Positions 1 through 7,705 of a DNA stretch of 7,705 nt are shown here, one piece after another. Position numbers and translations under genes: made by a program. Every line of letters starts with the position of its first letter. Position 1 is the stretch's first letter. The notes under the pieces are model-generated. The model searched no databases. It worked only from the letters and a program-made list of their open reading frames with translations, and was not told the origin of the DNA. Source of the DNA: Verrucomicrobiota bacterium (GTDB taxonomy: Bacteria; Verrucomicrobiota; Verrucomicrobiia; Limisphaerales; JADLHS01); contig SCTL01000350.1 in NCBI GenBank assembly GCA_004297495.1, positions 1 to 7,705 of the forward strand, written 5' to 3'.

Positions 1-30
1 GGCTCCGGCGACAATGATTTTCTTGATCAT
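1..30 (-). CDS. Start of a membrane or exported protein gene (partial), coupled to tetR
   Basis: The minus strand reads ATG ATC AAG AAA ATC ATT GTC GCC GGA GCC, giving MIKKIIVAGA before the window ends. The ATG overlaps the tetR stop codon as ATGA, an arrangement typical of translationally coupled operon partners. Two lysines followed by a hydrophobic run look like the beginning of a signal peptide or membrane anchor. In many Gram-negative bacteria an AcrR-type tetR gene is followed by a periplasmic adaptor (HlyD/MFP family) of an RND efflux pump, and such a start would fit, but ten residues cannot identify the family. The open frame and overlap are seen directly; the function is inference. 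Confidence 0.5.
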   Translation of the reverse strand, partial: MIKKIIVAGA

Positions 31-677
31 ACTTTTGTGTCGCGAACCGTTTGTGTCCGCGAAGTTTTTTTGTTTTTTGTTTTCGGCGCCGCGCCGACGA
101 GGAACAAATCCACCACGCGCTCGGCGGTCTGGCGGTTCAAATTCGAGGCCGGCATCAACAGGTGCGTCATCAGATACGCGTTGGCCTGGCCGTAAAAACC
201 GAACGCAAGTTCGCGGCTCTCGAACCGTCTGTCCAGTTCGCCATTTTTCAGCCCGCGCTTGATGAGCGAGTGGACGAACTCGAAGTTCCGCTGGCAACGA
301 TCCGCGTATTTCAGGCTGGCCGGAACTTCTCCGGGTGACGCAAACGCCGTGGCCAGCGAGATGCGCATCAGCTCGCGGTTGCTGGCAAAGTATTCGAAGA
401 GCACGTGCAGGATTTCCACCAGTTGGCCGCGAAGATTTTTTGACCGCCCCGCCGCCTCGCGCATGAGCCGGTAGCGTTCGTCGTGCGCCTCATGCACCAG
501 CGCCTCGAAGAGCCGTGCCTTGTCCGGAAAATAATAGTAGAGCGTCGGCTTGGAAACGCGCGCGTCGCCGACGATCTGCTGCACCGAGGCTGCGGCGTAG
601 CCGGAATGCGCGAACCGCTTGAGCGCGGCGCGCAAAATTCCTTCCCGAGTTGCCCCGTTGGATGTGGGTTTGACCAT
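27..677 (-). CDS. TetR/AcrR-family transcriptional repressor
   Basis: A 216-residue protein, a normal length for TetR repressors, which bind DNA as dimers and release it on binding a small ligand. Residues about 10-57 form the TetR_N helix-turn-helix: the helix 'REGILRAALKRFAHSGY', then 'ASVQQIVGDARVSKPTLYYYF' across the turn and recognition helix, followed by the usual 'PDKARLFEALV'. Residues about 65-200 are helical and variable, as expected of the ligand-binding and dimerisation domain; the last 20 are basic and probably disordered. The ATG at 677 is chosen because the HTH starts ten residues later. An 18-bp palindrome lies three bases upstream and covers the likely -10 box, so the gene is probably autorepressed. 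Its stop overlaps the start of the next gene, likely a co-regulated target. The ligand cannot be told from sequence. Confidence 0.93.
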   Translation of the reverse strand: MVKPTSNGATREGILRAALKRFAHSGYAAASVQQIVGDARVSKPTLYYYFPDKARLFEALVHEAHDERYRLMREAAGRSKNLRGQLVEILHVLFEYFASNRELMRISLATAFASPGEVPASLKYADRCQRNFEFVHSLIKRGLKNGELDRRFESRELAFGFYGQANAYLMTHLLMPASNLNRQTAERVVDLFLVGAAPKTKNKKTSRTQTVRDTKV

Positions 678-680
678 CGA

Positions 681-698
681 ACCTACCGGACGGTAGGT
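681..698. promoter_or_regulatory. Palindromic operator in front of tetR
   Basis: The bases ACCTACCG and CGGTAGGT form a perfect inverted repeat with a two-base GA centre, 18 bp in all. Size and symmetry suit a TetR dimer. It lies three bases upstream of the tetR ATG, covers the proposed -10 hexamer and contains the only purine-rich stretch (GGTAGG) that could act as ribosome-binding site, so bound repressor would block tetR transcription. The palindrome is seen directly; assignment to this repressor rests on position and family habit. Confidence 0.8.
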
Positions 699-718
699 GA
701 AACTCGCGTCGCCGTCAA
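690..718 (-). promoter_or_regulatory. Probable sigma70-type promoter of tetR
   Basis: On the minus strand TTGACG (713-718) matches five of six bases of the -35 consensus. After exactly 17 bases comes TACCGT (690-695), a weak -10 box that keeps the T, A and final T positions. The -10 sits inside the palindromic operator. Transcription would begin very close to the ATG, giving an almost leaderless mRNA. The spacing and -35 are good, the -10 is poor. Confidence 0.45.
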
Positions 719-759
719 ATTTTCGTGACGCGGAGGGCTGGGATCGGATTTGACGGCGA
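709..759. repeat. Perfect 12-bp inverted repeat upstream of tetR
   Basis: TCGCCGTCAAAT (709-720) and ATTTGACGGCGA (748-759) are exact reverse complements separated by 27 bp. The left arm contains the proposed tetR -35 box; the right arm carries the same TTGACG on the plus strand. It could be a second regulator site, a hairpin in the read-through transcript from the upstream gene, or two copies of one half-site. No run of T follows on either strand, so it is not an intrinsic terminator. Confidence 0.6.
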
Positions 760-818
760 AAACAGAAACCTCACCGCCAAGAAGGTCGAAGCTCCGGTCT
801 CCCGGATAACACGCCGGG

Positions 819-1625
819 TTACTTCGGCGGCGGGGGCGGAGTGGTCACCTTGTTGCGGTTGGGATCAACGTGGTCCGGCGGATACAACGCAGCGGTGGGG
901 TCGCCTTTGTTTTTGGCATTTTGATATTCGGCAGCCGTGACTAACGCGGCCGCATCACGATCCAGCCCGGCTGTCGTTGAAGAGATGGTCGTGGTGTTGG
1001 ATTGCGGCGTGACTGCGGCACCGCCGACGGGCGTGCCGCCTTCCGGCGTGGCGCGCAGCGGGCGGGTGGGAATCGTCTTCATCTGACCGCCGCCGATGGT
1101 GGTGGTGGAAACACCTCCGCCCGCCGGTGCCGGCGCGGGAATCGCCGCACCGCCCATCGGCATGGGCATGCTCGGCGCCATCATGGGCGGGGGCAACGCG
1201 CCGGGCGTGGGTTTGGCGGCGTCTTTCTCCAGCGTCAAAGTTTGCACCGTGCCGTAATTGTCGAACTTGATCGCACCGGCGGTTTCATCAATTTCCAACA
1301 CCGTGATCTCGCCGCTGCGTTCGCCTTCGGCCAACACCAGCGACGATTCCTTGGCGGGCTCGGGCGGGCGCGCCGGCAGCGCCACCTTGAACAGCGCCTG
1401 TTTTTTATCGAGAAACCGGGTGATGCCCTGCAACGTGATTTTTGGCGGCGGCGGTTTTTGACTCGCCGGATCAACCGGCGGCGGCGGGGGTTTCAAGCCG
1501 AACACATTCCGTTCGGAGATGACCTTGTAACGGTTGTCCGCGGGATCGGCAGTCACGGCGGCGACGCGAAGGCACAGCAACCCGCCGGCGGCCAGCAGCA
1601 TCATGGTTTTCACATCGCGCTTCAT
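819..1625 (-). CDS. Secreted proline-rich protein with GspC/PilP-like beta domain
   Basis: A 268-residue protein. Residues 1-26 are a signal peptide (MKRDVK, a hydrophobic core, cleavage after VTA); the cysteine at 18 lacks a lipobox. Residues about 31-50 hold 'NRYKVISERNVFGLKPPPPP', then a second proline stretch. Residues 62-134 look like the small beta domain of type II secretion GspC and type IV pilus PilP ('KITLQGITRF', 'SSLVLAEGERSGEITVLEIDETAGAIKFDNYGTVQTL' in outline), which in those families sits in the periplasm and contacts the secretin. Residues 139-268 are low-complexity Pro/Ala/Gly/Met and Thr/Ser, ending in PPPPPK. An in-frame ATG at 1706 would give a longer form, but it puts 27 non-signal-like residues in front and overlaps the preceding gene, so 1625 is preferred. 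No other secretion genes are visible. The domain call is by eye and moderate; export is likely. Confidence 0.7.
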   Translation of the reverse strand: MKRDVKTMMLLAAGGLLCLRVAAVTADPADNRYKVISERNVFGLKPPPPPVDPASQKPPPPKITLQGITRFLDKKQALFKVALPARPPEPAKESSLVLAEGERSGEITVLEIDETAGAIKFDNYGTVQTLTLEKDAAKPTPGALPPPMMAPSMPMPMGGAAIPAPAPAGGGVSTTTIGGGQMKTIPTRPLRATPEGGTPVGGAAVTPQSNTTTISSTTAGLDRDAAALVTAAEYQNAKNKGDPTAALYPPDHVDPNRNKVTTPPPPPK

Positions 1626-1689
1626 GGTCACAATATAAACTGTGCGGAAATAAACACCACCCCAAACTCTTGGTTGCGCGGCGGGGAAA

Positions 1690-3594
<1,905 letters not shown>

Positions 3595-3669
3595 GCGGGC
3601 GTCACTCTGCCGATTTCGGCTGGCTACTGCAACTTCACTTGACCGCGCTTCGCCACGGTCCGCGCTTCG

Positions 3670-4740
3670 TCATCGCTCGCTGACGGGACTGGCGTTGGTC
3701 GCCGGACCGATCACGCTCAGAGCATTGGCCGCCGCCTGGCGCACCTCGGGAGATTCATCGCTCAGACAGGCCGTCAAATTCGAGATGGCCGGTTGCGCCC
3801 GCGCGGGCATCAGCGCCAGCGCATTCGCGGCGGCCAGCCGGACATTTTTTTCCCGATCCTGCAAGGCAGTTGTCAGCGCCTTGATGGCCGGATTGGTCGG
3901 CAACCGGATATTGCCGAGCGCCTCGACGGCTTGCTGACGGGAAATGGGCGAATCGGCTTCCACCGCCAACTTCGCCAGCGCCGGCACGGTGAGACGCACG
4001 GAAAGTTGAAACTTCATGATGGTTTGCACCGCCGCCTCGCGCGCGCGCAGATCGCCGTGCGCGAGCAGATTCGTGAGCGTGGAGACGGACGGCGCGCCGA
4101 TGCGGGCCAGACTGATATTCACCGCGTCGCGAACGTCCTGGCTCGGATGTTTCAAGGCGTTGATGAGCGCGGGAATCGCGGGCGCGGCGTCCGGCCCGAG
4201 TTCCGCCAGCGCGAAAGCCGAGGCGCGCAGCGTCGTGACGTCGCTGTCTTGCAACGCCTCGGTCAACACCGGCAAGGACTCCCGCCCGATGCGCCAGAGC
4301 GCCGCGGATGCGTTCCAGCGCACTTGATGATGGTCGGTGCGCAAGGCGCGGCCCAGTGCGGGAATGGCGTTGGTAGCCGGCGCGCCGATGACGCCCAGGG
4401 CCGTGGCCGCCGCGCAGCGAACGCCCACGCGTTGCGGCAAGCCGGCTTTTTCGAGTAGCGAGTTACGCCAGCGCGCCGGCAGGCGCGGCGCGTATTTCCG
4501 CGCGGCGCGTTGCCAGAGCGGGTCATCGTAATTCAACAGCCGGACGAGTTCGGGCACGGCTTGGTCGCCGAGCGTTTTGACCATTTCCTCGGCCGCGCGA
4601 TCACGCGCGTCCGTGCGCAAGGCCCACTCGCGAACGGTCCGCCCGCGATACGTCGGGCTGCGCGATTCGTGAAACATCACCCAGCCCACGACGATCATGA
4701 GCGCGACGGCGATGGCCAGTTGGAGTCGAAATTTTTTCAC
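3670..4740 (-). CDS. Membrane-anchored HEAT-repeat protein
   Basis: A 356-residue protein starting with GTG. Residues 1-5 are basic (MKKFR) and 6-23 form one hydrophobic segment, a signal anchor or uncleaved signal peptide, followed by 'PTYRGRTVREWAL', a linker of a kind I associate with verrucomicrobial HEAT proteins. From residue about 45 to 350 there are about seven or eight helical repeats of 35-40 residues ending in motifs such as 'AAATALGVIG', 'ASAFALAELG', 'AVNISLARIG', 'AVEALGNI', 'AAANALALM' and 'AAANALSVIG', with prolines opening the second helix ('AIPAL'). These are HEAT/PBS-lyase-type repeats that form a curved protein-binding solenoid, here probably on the periplasmic face. No catalytic motif is visible. 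It is the first gene of the minus-strand block, 75 bp before the TMTC/TPR gene, which also ends in a protein-interaction domain. Partner and role unknown. Confidence 0.85.
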   Translation of the reverse strand: MKKFRLQLAIAVALMIVVGWVMFHESRSPTYRGRTVREWALRTDARDRAAEEMVKTLGDQAVPELVRLLNYDDPLWQRAARKYAPRLPARWRNSLLEKAGLPQRVGVRCAAATALGVIGAPATNAIPALGRALRTDHHQVRWNASAALWRIGRESLPVLTEALQDSDVTTLRASAFALAELGPDAAPAIPALINALKHPSQDVRDAVNISLARIGAPSVSTLTNLLAHGDLRAREAAVQTIMKFQLSVRLTVPALAKLAVEADSPISRQQAVEALGNIRLPTNPAIKALTTALQDREKNVRLAAANALALMPARAQPAISNLTACLSDESPEVRQAAANALSVIGPATNASPVSER

Positions 4741-4804
4741 GCGCGGTTTGCCGGCGGATTTTCACCGAGTTCGCCCGCCGCTTCAACTGTTATGCGCGCG
4801 CAGA

Positions 4805-4832
4805 TTGACAACTTCGTCGCACCGGCTAGCAT
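4805..4832 (+). promoter_or_regulatory. Probable sigma70-type promoter of the tRNA gene
   Basis: A perfect TTGACA -35 box (4805-4810) is followed after 16 bases by TAGCAT (4827-4832), matching four of six -10 positions. The next bases are GC-rich (GGTCCCGC), as in discriminators of growth-rate-controlled stable RNA promoters. Transcription would start near 4839, about ten bases before the mature tRNA. The boxes are seen; stringent control is inference. Confidence 0.7.
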
Positions 4833-4848
4833 GGTCCCGCTGCTGGTT

Positions 4849-4923
4849 GGCGTGTTCGTCTATCGGTTAGGACACGGCCCTCTCAAGGCTGAAAGACGGG
4901 TTCGATTCCCGTACGCGCTACCA
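4849..4923 (+). tRNA. trnE: tRNA-Glu (anticodon CUC), CCA encoded
   Basis: The 75-base sequence folds as a complete cloverleaf. The acceptor stem is GGCGTGT (4849-4855) with ACGCGCT (4913-4919), including G-U wobbles at pairs 1-72 and 5-68. The D arm opens with TCGTCTA and closes with GGAC, as in bacterial glutamate tRNAs. The anticodon stem is CGGCC (4875-4879) with GGCTG (4887-4891), around loop CTCTCAA and anticodon CTC at 4882-4884. A four-base variable loop AAAG precedes the T stem ACGGG/CCCGT with loop TTCGATT (4901-4907). The discriminator is A4920 and CCA is genomically encoded. It reads GAG codons. A promoter lies just upstream; no intrinsic terminator with a T run is visible downstream. 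Confidence 0.95.
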
Positions 4924-5348
4924 ATCTCGACTTCAACTCAAAGAATTCAACATTTCAGCGAGGTTCTTGAGTTCGCTAGAAGAGGCCGGCGCCAAAGCCC
5001 ATCACTAAAAAAGTTCAAGGAAGTCACCGAGGTTTGACGACTTCTACAGAGGTCGAAGTTCCTTCTTCCAAACGTCACGCCATTCCTCCATTCGAGCCCC
5101 GACGATACGACTGCCAGCATCAGCAAGTTCCCGTAACCCAACTCCAAAACATCATGACGCAGCAATCCTCTTCCAGTCTGGAGTGTCGCGCGCCAGGATA
5201 GTTCCAGTCGCCCACCCGATGCAACTCGTTAGGGCAACGCACTCCAGCGACCAGCGATTCCCCGGGTCGGTCATCCAGGTCTCGGCGGGGGCGAGGATGA
5301 TCTCCGGGCCCAATTGTGAAATTGATCGAACTGATTAAACTCGTACTC
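4924..5348. other. Gap after the tRNA without a convincing intact gene
   Basis: This stretch of about 425 bp separates the tRNA from the Ig-like gene and looks less GC-rich than its neighbours. Just after the tRNA an imperfect hairpin can form: AACTCAA-A-GAA (4935-4945) against TTCTTGAGTT (4964-4973), ten pairs with one bulged A and an 18-base loop, but no T run follows. Short minus-strand open frames lie here, none with a recognised domain; the best of them is listed as a possible remnant. I saw no copy of the tRNA 3' end elsewhere in the window that would mark an integration site. Confidence 0.5.
5044..5334 (-). pseudogene. Possible decayed reading frame beside the tRNA
   Basis: One minus-strand frame is open for 60 codons (5334-5155), meets a single TGA at 5152-5154, then continues in the same frame for 35 codons to a TAG at 5044-5046. 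The first block includes 'GPEIILAPAETWMTDPGNRW' and 'ATGTILARDTPDWKRIAAS', the second 'ELADAGSRIVGARMEEWRDV' followed by WKKELRPL. The composition (Glu, Asp, Arg, Ala, Trp, few low-complexity runs) looks like real protein and unlike the neighbouring frames, suggesting a gene broken by a nonsense change. I do not recognise a family. It overlaps the start region of the plus-strand gene by only a few codons. A chance open frame remains quite possible. Confidence 0.25.
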
Positions 5349-6023
5349 ATGCAGAGGAAGAATGTGGTAACGACAAGGAGCGTGAATCCACTCAGGGCCG
5401 GCGCGGCGTTTGGTGCCCTCGTTTGTTTGATGTGTGCCGGCGAAGTTTTGGCCGCGACCACCCTGACCTCGGTGGCCATCAGTTCTCCGTCTCCGAACTC
5501 AGTGATCCAAGGCGGCAGCGCCACTTACACCGTGACCGTTTCGCGGACGGGCAACGGCAACCTCGAAATTTATCTCACCGTCGCCGGGTTGCCGCCCGGC
5601 GCCACGGCAGCTTTCTCGCCAAGCATGATCCGCTTTTCCAGCAGCACTCCAACCTCGGCGACCGCAACCTTGACCATCACCACGAGTGCCGCAACGCCGG
5701 CCTGCACCTATAGCTTGCCGGTGACCGCCTCCGACGGCGGCAGTCCGAATAAAAAGAGCTGCACCGCCACGTTGATGGTGGCCGGCTCACCCGATGCGCC
5801 GGGCGTTCTCTGCGCGGGGAAACTACCTGATGGCAGCTTCCGAATAACGTGCGAAGGCGCGCCCAATCAATCCTGCATCGTCCAAGCCACCGAGAACCTC
5901 GGTTCACCGAATTGGGTCACCCTCGGCACCAACACCACCGATGCAAACGGCGTCTTTGCCTTCATTGACTTCGGGGCGACCAATTGCCCGTGCCGTTTCT
6001 ATCGCAGCCTGCCGGCTGACTGA
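5349..6023 (+). CDS. Secreted Ig-like domain protein, cysteine-rich
   Basis: A 224-residue protein with a signal peptide at residues 1-35 (QRK and R-rich n-region, hydrophobic core 'AGAAFGALVCLMCAG', cleavage after EVLA). Residues about 36-143 form a bacterial Ig/PKD-like beta sandwich: 'GGSATYTVTVSRTGNGNLEI', 'LTVAGLPPGATAAFSP', 'TATLTITTSAATPACTYSLP'. Residues about 150-224 form a second beta module ('DGSFRITCEGAPNQSCIVQA', 'NWVTLGTNTTDANGVFAF', RFYRSLPAD) of a kind I recall at the C-terminus of many verrucomicrobial secreted proteins. The mature part has seven cysteines, which suggests disulfides. The frame also opens at GTG 5316, but that adds eleven residues before the signal peptide; ATG 5349 is preferred, though neither start has a good ribosome-binding site. 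Probably an exported or surface protein; no enzymatic motif is seen. Confidence 0.8.
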   Translation: MQRKNVVTTRSVNPLRAGAAFGALVCLMCAGEVLAATTLTSVAISSPSPNSVIQGGSATYTVTVSRTGNGNLEIYLTVAGLPPGATAAFSPSMIRFSSSTPTSATATLTITTSAATPACTYSLPVTASDGGSPNKKSCTATLMVAGSPDAPGVLCAGKLPDGSFRITCEGAPNQSCIVQATENLGSPNWVTLGTNTTDANGVFAFIDFGATNCPCRFYRSLPAD

Positions 6024-6122
6024 TTCTGACTTGCCGCCGGCAATACAACTAAGTCCTCTGGCTTGAGCGCGGAAGGTTCACTTCACCACGCTCGCCAATT
6101 CAGCCCGGCGCTATTTCGCGCG

Positions 6123-6144
6123 GAACAAACTCGGACGTTTGTTC
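6123..6144. promoter_or_regulatory. Perfect 8-6-8 inverted repeat upstream of the sugar ABC gene
   Basis: GAACAAAC (6123-6130) and GTTTGTTC (6137-6144) are exact reverse complements around the spacer TCGGAC. The site ends 63 bp before the ABC ATPase start, in the only noncoding stretch before it. Dimeric repressors of sugar operons bind sites of this size, so it is a candidate operator; it could also form a hairpin in the 5' leader. AT-rich arms in a GC-rich spacer make chance less likely. The regulator is unknown. Confidence 0.5.
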
Positions 6145-6207
6145 ACCCGGCAAAGCCGCACGCGTCATTGCCTCAACCGCGCGTTTCTGATACTTCATCC
6201 GCCGACA

Positions 6208-7705
6208 ATGCCCGGACTGACAGTCAATGCTTCCCGTCTCGAAATGCGCGGCGTGCGCCGGAGTTTCGGCGCGACCAAAGCCTTGCGCGGCGTCGAACTC
6301 ACCGTCGCGCCCGGCGAAGTCATGGCGCTCGTCGGCGAAAACGGCGCGGGCAAAAGCACCTTGATGAAAATCCTCTCCGGCGCAATACCGCCGGACGAAG
6401 GCAAAATGTTTCTCGACGGCGCGGATTACATTCCCGGCAATCCACTCCACGCCCGCAAATCCGGCGTGGCGATGATCTACCAGGAACTCGCGCTCGCCCC
6501 GCATCTCTCGGTGATGGAAAACATTTTGCTCGGCATCGAGCCGACGCGCGGGCCGTTGATGAACTGGCCGGAGATGAAACGCCGCGCCACCGCCGCGCTG
6601 GCGGAAGTCGGCCTCGCGCACGTCTCGCCCGAAATCGAAGTCCGCAAGCTCGCCATCGCGCAGCAACAACTCGTCGAGATCGCCCGCGCCGTGGCGCTGG
6701 ATTGCCGCGTGCTTGTGCTCGATGAACCGACCAGTTCGCTCACGGCCAAGGACATCGAAAAACTTTTCGCGCTGATCCGGAAGTTGAAAGCGAAAAACAT
6801 TTCCGTCGTTTACATCTCACACTTCCTCGAAGAGGTGCAGGCCATCTCGGATCGCTTCACGGTTCTGCGCGACGGCGAAACCGTGGGCAGTGGCGTGACC
6901 AAGGGAACAACGAACGAAAAGATCATCGCACTGATGGTCGGTCGAAACGTGGAGGAACTTTATCCGCGCTCGCACCGCACAGCCGGCGAAGTGATTCTCG
7001 AAATCACCGACCTCGCCGGCGTGAGCAAGCCGCGCTCTGCGTCGCTCCAATTGCGACGCGGCGAAGTGCTCGGCATCTCCGGCCTTGTCGGCGCGGGGCG
7101 AACTGAATTGATGCGCGCGATCTTCGGCTTGAACAAAGTCATGCGCGGCGAAATTCGCGTGGCTGAATTCTCCGGCACAGCCTCGCCGCAGCAACGCTGG
7201 TCGCAGCGCGTCGGCCTCGTGAGCGAAGACCGCAAGACCGAGGGACTCGCGCTCGGCTTGAGCATTGCGGACAATCTCACGTTGTCGCGTTTGAGCGGAC
7301 TTGGCCCGCTGGGTTTGGTCATGCCTTCCCGCCAGCGCGCCGCGTGCAAACCATGGATTCAGAAGATTCCGATCAAGTGCCAAGGCCCGGCCCAGCGCAT
7401 CAGTGGACTGAGTGGCGGTAATCAGCAGAAGGTTGCCATCGCGCGGCTGTTGCACGCGGACGTGGATGTGTTGTTGCTCGACGAACCGACGCGCGGCATT
7501 GACGTCGGCTCGAAGGCGCAGATTTATCAGTTGATTGACGAGCTCGCCGCGCGCGGCAAGGCGGTGCTGATGATCAGCAGTTACATTCCCGAATTGCTCG
7601 GCACGTGCGACCGCATCGCCGTGATGTCGCGCGGCAAGTTGAGCGAAACGCGCGAACGAACGCGGTGGGATGAGCACGCGCTGCTCACGGCAGCGATTGG
7701 GCAGG
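6208..7705 (+). CDS. Sugar ABC transporter double ATP-binding protein, RbsA/MglA class (partial)
   Basis: The frame stays open from ATG 6208 to the window end, 499 codons without a stop; full-length relatives have about 500 residues, so little is missing. Two fused nucleotide-binding domains are visible. Domain 1 (about 1-245): Walker A GENGAGKST (43-51), Q-loop YQEL, a degenerate signature 'KLAIAQQQ', Walker B LVLDEPTS (D172, E173), H-loop ISH (H205). Domain 2 (about 258-499): degenerate Walker A GLVGAGRT, with Arg298 in place of lysine, signature LSGGNQQKV (401-409), Walker B LLLDEPTRG (D425, E426) and ISS in place of the H-loop histidine. These asymmetries are normal for the class, which powers uptake of ribose, galactose, xylose, autoinducer-2 and similar substrates with a separate permease and binding protein. 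Those genes probably follow beyond the window. Substrate cannot be told. No ribosome-binding site is seen before the ATG; no upstream ATG exists in the open frame. Confidence 0.95.
   Translation, partial: MPGLTVNASRLEMRGVRRSFGATKALRGVELTVAPGEVMALVGENGAGKSTLMKILSGAIPPDEGKMFLDGADYIPGNPLHARKSGVAMIYQELALAPHLSVMENILLGIEPTRGPLMNWPEMKRRATAALAEVGLAHVSPEIEVRKLAIAQQQLVEIARAVALDCRVLVLDEPTSSLTAKDIEKLFALIRKLKAKNISVVYISHFLEEVQAISDRFTVLRDGETVGSGVTKGTTNEKIIALMVGRNVEELYPRSHRTAGEVILEITDLAGVSKPRSASLQLRRGEVLGISGLVGAGRTELMRAIFGLNKVMRGEIRVAEFSGTASPQQRWSQRVGLVSEDRKTEGLALGLSIADNLTLSRLSGLGPLGLVMPSRQRAACKPWIQKIPIKCQGPAQRISGLSGGNQQKVAIARLLHADVDVLLLDEPTRGIDVGSKAQIYQLIDELAARGKAVLMISSYIPELLGTCDRIAVMSRGKLSETRERTRWDEHALLTAAIGQ

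Noticed and set aside
801..818. Hairpin CCCGG/CCGGG with an eight-base loop directly after the GspC-like stop
   Set aside because: Only five pairs and no run of T on the minus strand, so not supportable as an intrinsic terminator.
3793..4458. Plus-strand open frame of 221 codons opposite the HEAT gene
   Set aside because: Arg/Gly/Gln-rich antisense shadow; the minus strand shows regular HEAT repeats.
4932..4957. TTCAACT and TTCAACA near the tRNA as relics of the heptamer repeat
   Set aside because: Two isolated, non-tandem matches in AT-richer DNA are expected by chance.
6031..6045. Short palindrome TTGCCG-C-CGGCAA after the Ig-like gene
   Set aside because: The one-base centre cannot form a stable loop with the full stem and no T run follows.
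6168..6194. Possible promoter TTGCCT with GATACT just before the ABC ATPase
   Set aside because: The spacer is only 15 bp and both boxes are weak; not strong enough to list.
6063..6725. Plus-strand open frame of 220 codons overlapping the ABC ATPase start
   Set aside because: Its product is almost all Arg/Ala/Ser/His and out of frame with the Walker A, Q-loop and Walker B motifs of the real gene.
6817..7677. Minus-strand open frame of 286 codons opposite the ABC ATPase
   Set aside because: The plus strand here encodes unmistakable ATPase motifs through to the window end; the reverse frame is His/Arg/Ala-rich and featureless.

Overview
The window is GC-rich bacterial DNA, most likely from a Verrucomicrobiota member of the Pedosphaera/Limisphaerales type. 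That is an inference from gene style: a membrane glycosyltransferase-like protein fused to TPRs, a signal-anchored HEAT protein, a secreted Ig-like protein with a 'VQA..NL..W..LGT..TDANGVF.F.D' C-terminal module, weak Shine-Dalgarno signals, and GTTGA-core heptamer repeats inside a gene. No marker gene confirms it.

Minus-strand block (about 4740 down to 1). In transcription order: a HEAT-repeat protein with an N-terminal membrane anchor; a 634-residue polytopic protein of the DUF1736/TMTC type with C-terminal TPRs; a secreted proline-rich protein with a GspC/PilP-like beta domain; a TetR-family repressor; and the first ten codons of another gene whose ATG overlaps the tetR stop (ATGA). The first three genes are spaced 64-75 bp apart and may be co-transcribed. 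tetR appears to have its own promoter, with a near-perfect palindromic operator covering the -10 box and ribosome-binding region. This layout suggests an autoregulated tetR leading into a membrane or exported protein gene beyond the left edge, possibly an efflux adaptor.

Centre (about 4800-5330). A tRNA-Glu gene with anticodon CUC and encoded CCA lies divergent from the HEAT gene and has a good sigma70-type promoter. After it come about 400 bp without a convincing intact gene, including a possible decayed minus-strand reading frame.

Plus-strand right part. A small secreted Ig-like protein (5349-6023) is followed by a 184-bp spacer with a perfect 8-6-8 inverted repeat, then a double-ATPase sugar ABC transporter subunit of the RbsA/MglA class that runs off the right edge at codon 499. 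It presumably opens a sugar-uptake operon.

The most unusual structure is a pair of tandem heptamer arrays (GTTGANN units) inside the TMTC/TPR gene. They are translated in frame into Asn/Gln/Ser/Thr/Pro-rich loops between membrane segments. I see no complete novel defence or mobile system; the notable signals are the heptamers, the tetR operator architecture and the possible gene remnant beside the tRNA.
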